From Glutamicibacter nicotianae (GTDB lineage Bacteria > Actinomycetota > Actinomycetes > Actinomycetales > Micrococcaceae): a stretch of DNA of 64,000 bases. Positions 44,509 through 54,951 of the stretch are shown here, one piece after another. The notes beneath the pieces were generated by a model. The model did not search any database. It saw only the letters and a program-made list of their open reading frames with translations, and was not told the origin of the DNA. The translations under genes were made by a program, and so were the position numbers. Every line of letters starts with the position of its first letter. Position 1 is the stretch's first letter. The stretch lies in assembly GCF_006539525.1 (NCBI RefSeq), contig NZ_BJNE01000011.1:51131-115130 (forward strand). Reading direction: 5' to 3'.

Positions 44509-45243
44509 TTAATACACCACGGGATTTTCCGGGTTGGTGACGTCGATTGTCGTCTTGGCCGCATGCTTTTTCTCGAGCTCTTTCAAGAAAATCAGTGCAA
44601 CTTCATTTTTCAGGGCCGCCTTCTTCGCGTCTCCCCAAATCAACGTGCGGTTCTTCGGCAATGCCAATTCGGCAAAGCCGGCCTTGGACAGCGATGCGGT
44701 TGACACTTCTTCGAGCACTTTCTTGTCAACCGTGCTCAAGATACCGGTCAGCAGCTTGAACTGCTCAGCATCGGCAGTGACGTCACTGGCCTTAATCTTG
44801 GGAAGCTTGTCCTTGTCCTTCTTGCCGACGGTGCGAAGCTTCTTGCCTGTCTCGGAAACCAGGTATTCCTTCTTGCCTTCCAGCAAGATCGCCACCGGGA
44901 CGGCTTCGATCACCTCCACCACCAAGGTATTGGGCATCTGCGCCTTGACTACGATCTCATTGATGGCGGGCTGGTCTCCGATGAGCTCCTGGACCTTGGC
45001 TTCGGAGATCCGCGGCAGCGGGGTGCCCTTCAGCGGTTCCAGGGACTCCCCCAACTTCTTGGAATCCACCAGCTTGGTGCCAGTGACTTCAATCTTCTTG
45101 GCAGCGATCACCGGCGAGAAGCTCAAGATCAGAACTGCAGCGAGGCTGAGCACGACAATGCAGGCCGCGACAATAATCAGGATCTTGCGCCGCTTCTTCT
45201 CCGGGTTCTCCGGAAGTTCTACGACTTTTGCTGCTTCACCCAT
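44509..45243 (-). CDS. ftsQ: Cell division protein FtsQ/DivIB
   Basis: A 244-residue bitopic protein. A short basic cytoplasmic N-terminus (NPEKKRRK) leads to one membrane helix (about 22-45), then the extracytoplasmic POTRA domain (IEVTGTKLVDSKKLGESLEPLKG, in parts) and the FtsQ beta domain with NTLVVEVIEAVPVAILLEGK. It joins FtsL and FtsB-type proteins in the divisome. 62 nt after murC. Confidence 0.92.
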   Translation of the reverse strand: MGEAAKVVELPENPEKKRRKILIIVAACIVVLSLAAVLILSFSPVIAAKKIEVTGTKLVDSKKLGESLEPLKGTPLPRISEAKVQELIGDQPAINEIVVKAQMPNTLVVEVIEAVPVAILLEGKKEYLVSETGKKLRTVGKKDKDKLPKIKASDVTADAEQFKLLTGILSTVDKKVLEEVSTASLSKAGFAELALPKNRTLIWGDAKKAALKNEVALIFLKELEKKHAAKTTIDVTNPENPVVY

Positions 45244-45305
45244 GGATCACCTTGGTAGACGGAATGGGGCCGATCGCTGCGGCCCGGGACTCTGGACGGA
45301 AGTTG

Positions 45306-46703
45306 TCAGCTCAGGGACTTCACGATGTCTGGGCCCAGCGCGGTAACATCTCCAGCGCCAATGGTCATGATGACATCGCCCGGCTCGGCCTGCTCAACCG
45401 CATGCGCAACCGCGGCTGCCGGCACCAGAACCTGCGACGGGACTTCGATGCGCGAGGCAATCAATTCGCTGGTTACCCCTTCGATCGGCTCTTCACGTGC
45501 CGGATAGATATCCAGCACGGCTACCGAATCAGCCAAGGACAAGGCCTGCGCAAATTGGCGGTAGAACTCCTGGGTGCGGCTGAACAGGTGCGGCTGGAAA
45601 ACAACGTGCAGCCGACCGTTGCCTGCCACGGTGCGACCTGCAGTCAAAGCAGCCTGCACTTCGGTTGGGTGGTGCGCATAGTCGTCGTAGACCCGGACAC
45701 CAGCAGCCTCTCCCTTGAATTCGAACCGACGGGCTGCACCGGAAAAGCTGGAGAGCGCCTGCAGCGCTTCGTCGACATCCACGCCTGCGTCGATGCCGAC
45801 TGACAGCGCGGCGGCGGCGTTGAGCAAATTGTGCTGGCCGGGCACTGCCAGGTCCATGATCCGGCTCTGTCCGCTGCCCCATTCGATGGTCGCGGTGAAC
45901 CGGCCATCGTCGGTGGCGCGGGCGTCGGACAGCCTGCGGTCGGCATGTTCACTGAAGCCATAGGTCTGGACCCGGATATCCGGGCGCTCTGCGCGCATCT
46001 TGTGCGCCAAGGCATTGGCTCCTTCATCGTCGGCGCAGCAGATCAGCAGGCCGTCGGCTGGCAGCAGCCGGGCGAAGTCGGCGAAGGCCTGGTGCACCGC
46101 TTCAGCAGTGCCGTAGTGGTCCAGGTGATCGGCCTCTACGTTGGTCACGATGATGACGTCCGGCCGGTAGTTGAGGAAGGAAGCGTCGGATTCGTCGGCT
46201 TCCGCCACAAAGTAGGATCCGGCACCGAGTTCGGCGTTGGTGCCCAGGCTTGGAATGTTCGCGCCTACCGCGAAGCTTGGACGTGCGCCGATGGTCTTGA
46301 GCATGTGCGCGGTCAGCGAAGTGGTGGTGGTCTTGCCGTGGGTGCCGGCGATGGCCACGATCTTCTCGTGGCCGCGCATCGTTGCTTCCAGGCCTTCGGA
46401 GCGGTGCAGGATGCGCAGCCCGCGACGCACGGCTTCATCGTATTCCGGATTGCCTGATTTGATGATCGAGGAAATCACCACGGTGTCAGCGTCGCCCAGG
46501 TTCGCGGCATCGTAGCCTACATGGATGCGTGCTCCTCGCTCGCGCAGCCCGTCGAGCACCGGCAGATCCTTGGCATCGGTTCCGGAGACGGTCAGACCGT
46601 AGTCGAGCATCAGCCGTGCAACCGCTGATACGCCAACCCCGCCTACACCCATCAGGTGCACCTTGCCCAGATCGGAGTTCAGTTCGTCGGCTCGCAGTGC
46701 CAT
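45306..46703 (-). CDS. murC: UDP-N-acetylmuramate-L-alanine ligase
   Basis: A 465-residue Mur ligase that adds L-Ala to UDP-MurNAc. The start at 46703 (MALRADELNSDLG) follows GGAAGG and directly precedes the Rossmann motif VHLMGVGGVGVSAVARLM; an in-frame extension into murG is unlikely. ATP site: AIAGTHGKTTTTS. Further Mur blocks are EADESDASFLNY and YDDYAHHPTEV. It starts 4 nt after the murG stop. Confidence 0.96.
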   Translation of the reverse strand: MALRADELNSDLGKVHLMGVGGVGVSAVARLMLDYGLTVSGTDAKDLPVLDGLRERGARIHVGYDAANLGDADTVVISSIIKSGNPEYDEAVRRGLRILHRSEGLEATMRGHEKIVAIAGTHGKTTTTSLTAHMLKTIGARPSFAVGANIPSLGTNAELGAGSYFVAEADESDASFLNYRPDVIIVTNVEADHLDHYGTAEAVHQAFADFARLLPADGLLICCADDEGANALAHKMRAERPDIRVQTYGFSEHADRRLSDARATDDGRFTATIEWGSGQSRIMDLAVPGQHNLLNAAAALSVGIDAGVDVDEALQALSSFSGAARRFEFKGEAAGVRVYDDYAHHPTEVQAALTAGRTVAGNGRLHVVFQPHLFSRTQEFYRQFAQALSLADSVAVLDIYPAREEPIEGVTSELIASRIEVPSQVLVPAAAVAHAVEQAEPGDVIMTIGAGDVTALGPDIVKSLS

Positions 46704-46707
46704 GGTT

Positions 46708-47829
46708 CTAGCCTTCCTGCCCCGCACGGCGGCGGGTTGAAACTTCTTCAATAATCCGTCGCGCCATGATCTGCGCGGCGTCGCGCTGCCCCAGTGAGGC
46801 GGCGGCGTGAGACATCTTTTCAAGTTTATGCTGATCGGCCAGCAGATTGATGACATTTTCAGTGATATAGGACTTTGTGAATTCAGCGTCAGAAACGAGG
46901 ACCGCTCCCCCGGCGGCTACCAGTTCACGGGCGTTGAGCTTCTGCTCGCCATTGCCGATAGGCAGCGGGACCAAAACCGAGGCGGTACCGGCGACGGCCA
47001 ATTCGCAGACGGTGCCTGCACCGGAGCGGCAGATCATCAAATCCGCGACTGCGTACGCGTAGTCCATGCGATCCACGTATTCGATCTGGGTGTATCCCTC
47101 ATGGGCGAGCTGCTCGCCGGCGGCATCGCGAATCTGCTTGTCGCGTCCGGTGATGTGGATGGTGTGGATGCCAGCTGCGTCCAGCTCGTCAAGGGACTGC
47201 GCAATGGCTGTGTTGATGCTCTGCGCTCCGGAAGATCCACCGGTAACCAGCAGCACTGGCTTCTCGCCGGTGACACCGAAGTGCTCGCGGGCTGCTTCGC
47301 GCAATTCCGCCTTGACCATGGTCGCCACGTTGGAGCGCATTGGCATGCCTACCTGCACCTCGCCGGGCAGTCCTGTGTTGGCGAAGGTGGTTCCGACAAA
47401 TGCAGCGTTCTTTGCGCCCAGCTTGTTGGCCATGCCCGCAACGGAGTTCGCCTCGTGCACGAAGATCGGCAGCTTCAGCTGCTTCGCGGCCAGGTAGGCC
47501 GGAGTGCAGACGTATCCTCCTACGCCCAGAACCGCTTCGGCCTTGGTGGCGCGCAGAACCTTCTTGGCGTTATTGACTGCCGTGATGAAACGGAATGGGA
47601 ACTTGAGCAGATCGGCGTTGATGCTTCGCGGCATCGGTGCCTTCGGAACGAATTCCAACGGGTAGCCGGCTTCGGGCACCAGCTTCGTTTCCAGGCCTCC
47701 GGGAGATCCCAGGGCAGTGACCTGTGCGTCAGGCTGCTCGGTCTTCACGGCATCAGCGATGGCCAGCATGGGCGAGATATGCCCGGCTGTTCCGCCGCCG
47801 GCGACCACTAGGCGAAGTGCTTCGCTCAT
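46708..47829 (-). CDS. murG: UDP-GlcNAc:lipid I N-acetylglucosaminyltransferase
   Basis: A 373-residue peripheral membrane glycosyltransferase that turns lipid I into lipid II. N-terminal GGGTAGHISPMLAIAD, the second domain motif TGGSSGAQSINTAI, and the donor site RSGAGTVCELAVAGTASVLVP (in parts) are all seen. It lies between ftsW and murC. Confidence 0.96.
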   Translation of the reverse strand: MSEALRLVVAGGGTAGHISPMLAIADAVKTEQPDAQVTALGSPGGLETKLVPEAGYPLEFVPKAPMPRSINADLLKFPFRFITAVNNAKKVLRATKAEAVLGVGGYVCTPAYLAAKQLKLPIFVHEANSVAGMANKLGAKNAAFVGTTFANTGLPGEVQVGMPMRSNVATMVKAELREAAREHFGVTGEKPVLLVTGGSSGAQSINTAIAQSLDELDAAGIHTIHITGRDKQIRDAAGEQLAHEGYTQIEYVDRMDYAYAVADLMICRSGAGTVCELAVAGTASVLVPLPIGNGEQKLNARELVAAGGAVLVSDAEFTKSYITENVINLLADQHKLEKMSHAAASLGQRDAAQIMARRIIEEVSTRRRAGQEG

Positions 47830-47927
47830 TTGTTGCTGTACTCCTTCGACCTGCCTGGGGCAGGATCAATGTCCACCGCATATCCGGCGATGGGTCTCTG
47901 CTTCTGATAACGGCCGGTTGCGGCCCG

Positions 47928-49181
47928 CTATTTGGTTTTCTTGCTCTTGGCCGGCTTCTCTTCCAGCTTCGCTTCGAATTCACGTTTCTGCGCTCTGGCT
48001 GAAGAGAGGACAAACCCCATGGCAAGCATGATCGCGAGCATTGCCGAGCCGCCGGAGGAAATGAACGGCAACGGAACACCGATCACCGGAAGCACTCCGG
48101 TGACGGTACCCAGGTTGACGAAGGTCTGGCCGATTACCCATGACATCAAGCAGCCCATGAGCACCTTGGTGTACAGGTCGTTGGCGCGCGCAGCGATGCG
48201 ATACATCGCCAAGGCCAGCAGGATGAACATGACTAGGACGAAGAGCACGCCGATCAAGCCGAATTCCTCGCCCAGGATGGAGAAGATGAAGTCGTTCTGC
48301 GCTTCGGGGACATAGGACCACTTCATGCGGGACTGGCCGGCACCCACGCCGAACCAACCGCCAGAGGCGAAGGCATGCAGGCCCATGCTGGCCTGGTAGC
48401 AAAGGTCATTGCTCGGACCGCAATCGGTATCCAGCCAGGCGAGGATGCGCTGCCGGCGGTTGGACGAAGCCAAGATCGCTATGGACAAGCCCGCGACGCC
48501 AACCGCGGAGAACGCCGCGAGCCACTTCATCCTGATGCCGCCAAGGAACATCGCCGCGGCAATGATCATCAACAGGACCAGGGCGGTACCCACATCCTTG
48601 CCGACCACTACGAGGCCAACGATGAGGACGCCAACCGGAGCCACGACGGGGACGATCAGGTGCTTGATGTCGTGAAGCATGTGCTGCTTCTTTTCCAGCA
48701 TGAATGCAGCGAATACTGCCAAGGCGAGTTTGGCGAACTCGCTGGGCTGCAAGCCGAAGCCACCGATGCGGATCCAGTTCCGGTTGCCGAGTACCGTGTG
48801 GCCAAGTGGCGTGAATGCGACGAGGAACAGCAGGATGAACGCCGCGATCACGGAGGGCCACGCCAGCCGTTTCAGCACTTCCGGCTTGATGCGCTGCATG
48901 ATCAGCATGCAGACAATGCCCAGCGCGGCGAAGCCGCCCTGGGCCAGTGCCACGGTGAAGCCGTCCCGGCCTTTGGCGATCGCTTCCACCGATGCCGATG
49001 ACTGGACCATGATCACGCCGAAGACTGCCAGCGCGATGGAACCCACGAGCACCAGCCAGTAGTCGGTGGAGGCCGTGCGCCCGCTGGAGTTCTCCACGGT
49101 GCTGAGCATTTTGCCGATTCGCGCGTACCAAGGAATCTTGGCTTTGGATCCCGCTGGCTTCTTGCTCGATTTCATCGCCAT
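47928..49181 (-). CDS. ftsW: Septal peptidoglycan polymerase FtsW
   Basis: A 417-residue SEDS-family glycosyltransferase with about ten membrane helices. Family features: NRNWIRIGGFGLQPSEFAKL, the large loop with GLHAFASGGWFGVGAGQSRMKW, PEAQNDFIFSILGEEFG and the final PFISSGGSAML. It polymerises lipid II at the septum with FtsI. Basic tails at both ends. GGAGG precedes the ATG. Confidence 0.96.
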   Translation of the reverse strand: MAMKSSKKPAGSKAKIPWYARIGKMLSTVENSSGRTASTDYWLVLVGSIALAVFGVIMVQSSASVEAIAKGRDGFTVALAQGGFAALGIVCMLIMQRIKPEVLKRLAWPSVIAAFILLFLVAFTPLGHTVLGNRNWIRIGGFGLQPSEFAKLALAVFAAFMLEKKQHMLHDIKHLIVPVVAPVGVLIVGLVVVGKDVGTALVLLMIIAAAMFLGGIRMKWLAAFSAVGVAGLSIAILASSNRRQRILAWLDTDCGPSNDLCYQASMGLHAFASGGWFGVGAGQSRMKWSYVPEAQNDFIFSILGEEFGLIGVLFVLVMFILLALAMYRIAARANDLYTKVLMGCLMSWVIGQTFVNLGTVTGVLPVIGVPLPFISSGGSAMLAIMLAMGFVLSSARAQKREFEAKLEEKPAKSKKTK

Positions 49182-49224
49182 CGGTGCCTCCTGCCTTGGT
49201 TTCGTTTGTTCGGTCAGCTCTCGA

Positions 49225-50754
49225 CTACTTCTCTTCGCCAGCTTTATCCATCAGATCACTGACGGCAGCGATAAATGCGTTGCCACGCTGGGCGTAGGAA
49301 CTGAATTGGTCCATCGAGGCCGCGGCCGGTGCCATGAGCACCGTGTCCCCTGCCTCGGCAACTTCGGCGGCCTTGGACACCGCACGGGTCATGACCTGCG
49401 CACCGCTAGGGGCTGATCCGTCGTTGCCCTGTGCCTCGCCGGTGATGTCGATGACTTCGACCTTTGGTGCGTGAGTGGCCAGCGCTTCGCGCAGGCCCGC
49501 GGTGTCGGTGCCGATGAGCAGCACCTTGGCCAGGCGCTGGGCATGCTTGGCGATCAGCTCCCCGTATTCCACGCCCTTGGACACTCCGCCGGCGATCCAC
49601 ACAACACGGGTGAAGGCCGCCAGCGAAGCGTCGGCCGCGTGCGGGTTAGTGGCCTTGGAGTCATTGATCCACAGGATGTCGTCCTTGCGGGCCACGGCCT
49701 GGATCCGGTGGTCTCCGGAGTCGAAGTTCTTCAAGCCCTCAGCTACTGCTTCCGGGCTCACGCCGTAGGCGCGGGTCAGCGCCGCGGCGGCGGCGGCGTT
49801 GGCGGCGGTATGGCGCGGAACAATCTCGCCGATGTCCTTCAGCGCGATGAGTTCCACCGCACTGGTCTTGCGCTCTTCGATGAAGGCGCGGTCCACCAGC
49901 AGGCCCTCGACAACGCCCACCATCGACACCGCGGGGGTATCTGTCGTGAAGCCGATGGCACGGCAGCCTTCGATGACGTCAGCATTTTCCACCATGGTGA
50001 TGGTGACCTCGTCAGCCGCGTTGAAGATCGCCGCCACCTGGGTGCGTTCGTAGATCTTCGCCTTGGCGGCCTTGTAGTTCTCGAAACCGCCATGCCAGTC
50101 CACGTGGTCTTCGGCCAGATTGAGGACCACCGAGGCGACCGGCGAGATGCTGTGCGTGTAATGCAGCTGGAAGCTGGAGAGCTCGACGGCGAACACGTCG
50201 TAGTCCACCGGTTCGCGCACCGCATCGAGGATCGGGGTGCCGACATTGCCGACGGCGACGGCTTTCAGCCCCTCGGCACGCAGGATCGCTTCGGTCATGC
50301 CCACGGTGGTGGTCTTGCCGTTGGTGCCGGTGATGGCCAGCCACTGCGGCGCTGTGTGGCCGGCACGGTTCTGCACGCGCCATGCCAACTCGATATCGCT
50401 CCAGATCTCGATGCCTTTGGACTCTGCTTCCGCGATGACCGGGTTGCGGGGGTTCCAGCCCGGGGAAACCATCACCAGCTGGGCCTGCTGGCCATCGACC
50501 AGCGGCAGGGACTGGACGTTGGCGGTGCCGAGCAGCACCTCGTGGGCGCCGACGATCTTCAGGGTCTCGGCGCGCTGCTGGTTCATCTGGTCGTCACGGC
50601 CATCGATCACGGTGACGATGGCGCCGAGTTCGATGAGGGTGTCGGCTGCCGAGAATCCGGAGAGCCCCAATCCTGCGACGACAACACGCAGGCCTTTCCA
50701 ATCAGCATCCCAGCTGTTCAGCGAGTCCAGTGATTTGCCAGCGTTTGCGCTCAC
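49225..50754 (-). CDS. murD: UDP-MurNAc-L-alanine-D-glutamate ligase
   Basis: A 509-residue Mur ligase. The GTG at 50754 overlaps the mraY stop codon by 4 nt (GTGA), which makes it the likely start. N-terminal LRVVVAGLGLSGFSAADTLIELG, ATP site AITGTNGKTTTVGM, and NLAEDHVDWHG are visible; NDSKATNPHAA is a conserved MurD segment. Confidence 0.95.
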   Translation of the reverse strand: MSANAGKSLDSLNSWDADWKGLRVVVAGLGLSGFSAADTLIELGAIVTVIDGRDDQMNQQRAETLKIVGAHEVLLGTANVQSLPLVDGQQAQLVMVSPGWNPRNPVIAEAESKGIEIWSDIELAWRVQNRAGHTAPQWLAITGTNGKTTTVGMTEAILRAEGLKAVAVGNVGTPILDAVREPVDYDVFAVELSSFQLHYTHSISPVASVVLNLAEDHVDWHGGFENYKAAKAKIYERTQVAAIFNAADEVTITMVENADVIEGCRAIGFTTDTPAVSMVGVVEGLLVDRAFIEERKTSAVELIALKDIGEIVPRHTAANAAAAAALTRAYGVSPEAVAEGLKNFDSGDHRIQAVARKDDILWINDSKATNPHAADASLAAFTRVVWIAGGVSKGVEYGELIAKHAQRLAKVLLIGTDTAGLREALATHAPKVEVIDITGEAQGNDGSAPSGAQVMTRAVSKAAEVAEAGDTVLMAPAAASMDQFSSYAQRGNAFIAAVSDLMDKAGEEK

Positions 50755-51850
50755 AGTGCGACAACCCATTCAGAGTAGAAGAGACCCAGGCCCGCGGCCA
50801 CGAACAGGCCGGCAAGGATCCAGAATCGGATAACGACGTTTTCCTCGGACCAGCCCGAGAGCTCGAAGTGGTGCTGCAGCGGTGCCATCTTGAACACGCG
50901 CTTGCCGCCCGAGATCTTGAAGTAGCCCACCTGGATGATGACCGACAGGGAGATGATCACGAACAGGCCGGCGATGACCACCAGCAGCAGCTGGGTGCGG
51001 GAAAGGATCGCGAAGGCCGCCACGGCGCCGCCAATGGCCAGCGAGCCGGTGTCGCCCATGAAGATCTTTGCCGGCTTGGCATTGAACCAGAGGAAGGCGA
51101 TCAGCGCACCGGAGAGCGTGGCTCCCAGCAGCGCCAGGTCCTGCGGGTCGCGCACCGAGTAGCAGACATCCAGCGAGTCGATGTTGCTGCAGGCCTGGTT
51201 CTGCTGCCAGATGCCCATCAGGGTGTACGCGCCGAAGACCATGATCGAGGCACCGGTAGCCAGCCCGTCCAGGCCGTCGGTGAGGTTCACGCCGTTGGTG
51301 GCGCCGGTAACAATGAAGTTTGCCCAGAGCACGAACAGCACCATGCCCAGCAGCGGCCCGGCAAATGCCAGGTCGATGTTGGTGTCGCGCAGGAAGGAAA
51401 TCGCGGTGGAGCCGGGGGTCAGGCCCTGCTCGTTCGGGAACTGCAAGGCCAGCACGGCGAAGCTGATGCCGAAGAAAGCCTGCAGGACGATCTTCTGCCA
51501 GGCGCGCAGGCCCAATGACCGCTTCTTGAAGATCTTGATGAAGTCATCGAGGAAGCCGACCAGGCCCATGCCGCCGAAGAGCATCAGCACCAGCAGGCCG
51601 CTGGCGGTGATTCCCGACGAGGTGCGCCCCATCAGCGAAAGGATGCCATGGGTGGCGAAGTACGCCACGAACACGGCCAGCACGAAGACCACCCCGCCCA
51701 TGGTGGGGGTGCCGGACTTGATGGCGTGCGAGTTCGGCCCGTCATCGCGGACGACCTGGCCGTACTGCTTCTTGGTGAGCAGGCGGATGTACAGCGGCAT
51801 GGCCACCATGGTCAGCACGAGGGCAATGCCTGCCCCCAGGATCAATGCGA

Positions 51851-51854
<4 letters not shown>
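50751..51854 (-). CDS. mraY: Phospho-MurNAc-pentapeptide transferase
   Basis: A 367-residue membrane enzyme with ten helices that makes lipid I. Conserved pieces: GTPTMGGVVFV, GFLDDFIKIFKKRSLGL (Asp-Asp), TNGVNLTDGLDGLA, FMGDTGSLAIGG and PLQHHFELSGWSE. It overlaps murD at its end and murF at its start, by 4 nt each. Confidence 0.97.
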
Positions 51855-53308
<1,454 letters not shown>

Positions 53309-53358
53309 GGCAATAAGGACTTTACACTTGAGCGGTGGCGATAGTGGTCTTGTACGTT

Positions 53359-54951
53359 CTAGGATTTGGTCACAAATCCATGAAGATTCAGTGCGTTCGC
53401 CAGTTCCACCCGATCATCCAGTTCCACGTCAATTCCCGCGACGTCTTGGCTGACTTCATGTCCGCGCCCGGCCACCAGAATCGCATCGTTGGCACCGGCC
53501 AAACTCACAGCGAACTCTACGGCTTTGGCGCGTGGCGCGATGTTGAACAGCTGCACCTGCGGACGCTCGGATTCGAGCACGTGCTGTGCGCCGGAGGCAA
53601 CCTGGTCGCGGATCGGCGCCGGGTCTTCGCCATGGGGATCGTCGTCGGTGACAATCACGATATCGGCATGACGGGCCGCTACCGCTCCCATATCCGGGCG
53701 CTTGGTCTTATCGCGTTCTCCGGTGGCGCCGAAGACAACGATGCGACGGCCCTGCTCCCCCGGGCGGATGGAATCCAAGGCCTTGGCCAGGGCATCTGAA
53801 TTGTGGGCAAAGTCGACAACGGCGACCGGTGACTCGCCTACGACCTGCATGCGTCCGGGAACGGCGACCGACAGCGGGTCCTTGGAATCCAGGGCACGCT
53901 GCAAGGCGTCGAGGTCTGCGCCGCCAGCGAGCACCATCAGGGCCGCTAGGGCGCCGTTGGCGACGTTGAACATGCCTGGCAGCAGCGTACGGGTCCGCAG
54001 CTGGCGCCCGTCGCGGTGGACCAGGGTGAAGCTGTGGCCCAGGCCGCAGTGCTCCAGCTCGGTGACCCGCCAGTGCGCCGTGGCATGATCGCCATCAAGG
54101 CTCAGTGTTTCGGTGGGCACCAGGGCGCGATCGGCCAGACGCTGGCCGTATACGTCATCGACCATGACCACGGCGCGATCGGAGCGTTCGGCGGTGAACA
54201 GTTCGGCCTTGGTTTCGAAGTACTCGTCCATCGTGCCGTGCAGGTCCAAGTGGTCCTGCGTCAAGTTGGTGTATCCGGACACGGCGAAGCGCAGGGCATC
54301 GACCCGTCCGTAGCTCAACGAGTGGCTGGAGACCTCCATGGCCACCGAAGCCACTTCCTGCTGGGCCATGCGCGAAAGCACCCCGTGCAGCTGGGTGGAT
54401 TCCGGGGTAGTCAGCACGCTGGGGATGATCTGCCCGCGGGCAGACATCTCGATGGTGCCGATCAAGCCGGTTTCTTCGCCCAGGGCATCCAGGATTGCGC
54501 GGATCATGAAGGTGGTGGTCGTCTTGCCGTTGGTGCCGGTCACGGCGAACAGCTTCGGACTGCGCTGGTCCGTTCCGTAGACGGCCTGCGCGATCACTGC
54601 GGCGGATTTGCGGACGTCGGCCACGACAGCCACCGGGATTGCGAGATCATCGCCGAGGAATTCGAGTCCGGCGGTATCGGTGATCATCGCCACTGCGCCG
54701 TTGCCGATTGCGGTGTCCACGAATTCGGCTCCGTGGCGCTTGGCGCCGGAGATGCCGAGGAAGACGTCTCCTGGCTGGACGATCTGCGGGTTGAGGCTGA
54801 CACCGAGAATTTGCGGAGCGGCGTTGAGCAATGCTCCAGTTCGCACCGCACCTGCTGTTCCGCAGAGCTGGTCGAAGCCAATGCCGGCGGTGCTGTCCGG
54901 GCGTAGGTACCGTTCTAGCTCACGCGGAGTGTCGGGGTTCTGGACTACCAA
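53359..54951 (-). CDS. murE: UDP-MurNAc-dipeptide amino acid ligase
   Basis: A 530-residue Mur ligase that adds the third residue of the stem peptide. ATP site AVTGTNGKTTTTFM; YTNLTQDHLDLHGTMDEYF is also typical. The residue-3 specificity motif reads DDPHGEDP rather than the DNPRxE of meso-diaminopimelate enzymes, which points to L-lysine. The start appears to be TTG, overlapping the ftsI stop by 7 nt. Confidence 0.95.
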   Translation of the reverse strand: MVVQNPDTPRELERYLRPDSTAGIGFDQLCGTAGAVRTGALLNAAPQILGVSLNPQIVQPGDVFLGISGAKRHGAEFVDTAIGNGAVAMITDTAGLEFLGDDLAIPVAVVADVRKSAAVIAQAVYGTDQRSPKLFAVTGTNGKTTTTFMIRAILDALGEETGLIGTIEMSARGQIIPSVLTTPESTQLHGVLSRMAQQEVASVAMEVSSHSLSYGRVDALRFAVSGYTNLTQDHLDLHGTMDEYFETKAELFTAERSDRAVVMVDDVYGQRLADRALVPTETLSLDGDHATAHWRVTELEHCGLGHSFTLVHRDGRQLRTRTLLPGMFNVANGALAALMVLAGGADLDALQRALDSKDPLSVAVPGRMQVVGESPVAVVDFAHNSDALAKALDSIRPGEQGRRIVVFGATGERDKTKRPDMGAVAARHADIVIVTDDDPHGEDPAPIRDQVASGAQHVLESERPQVQLFNIAPRAKAVEFAVSLAGANDAILVAGRGHEVSQDVAGIDVELDDRVELANALNLHGFVTKS

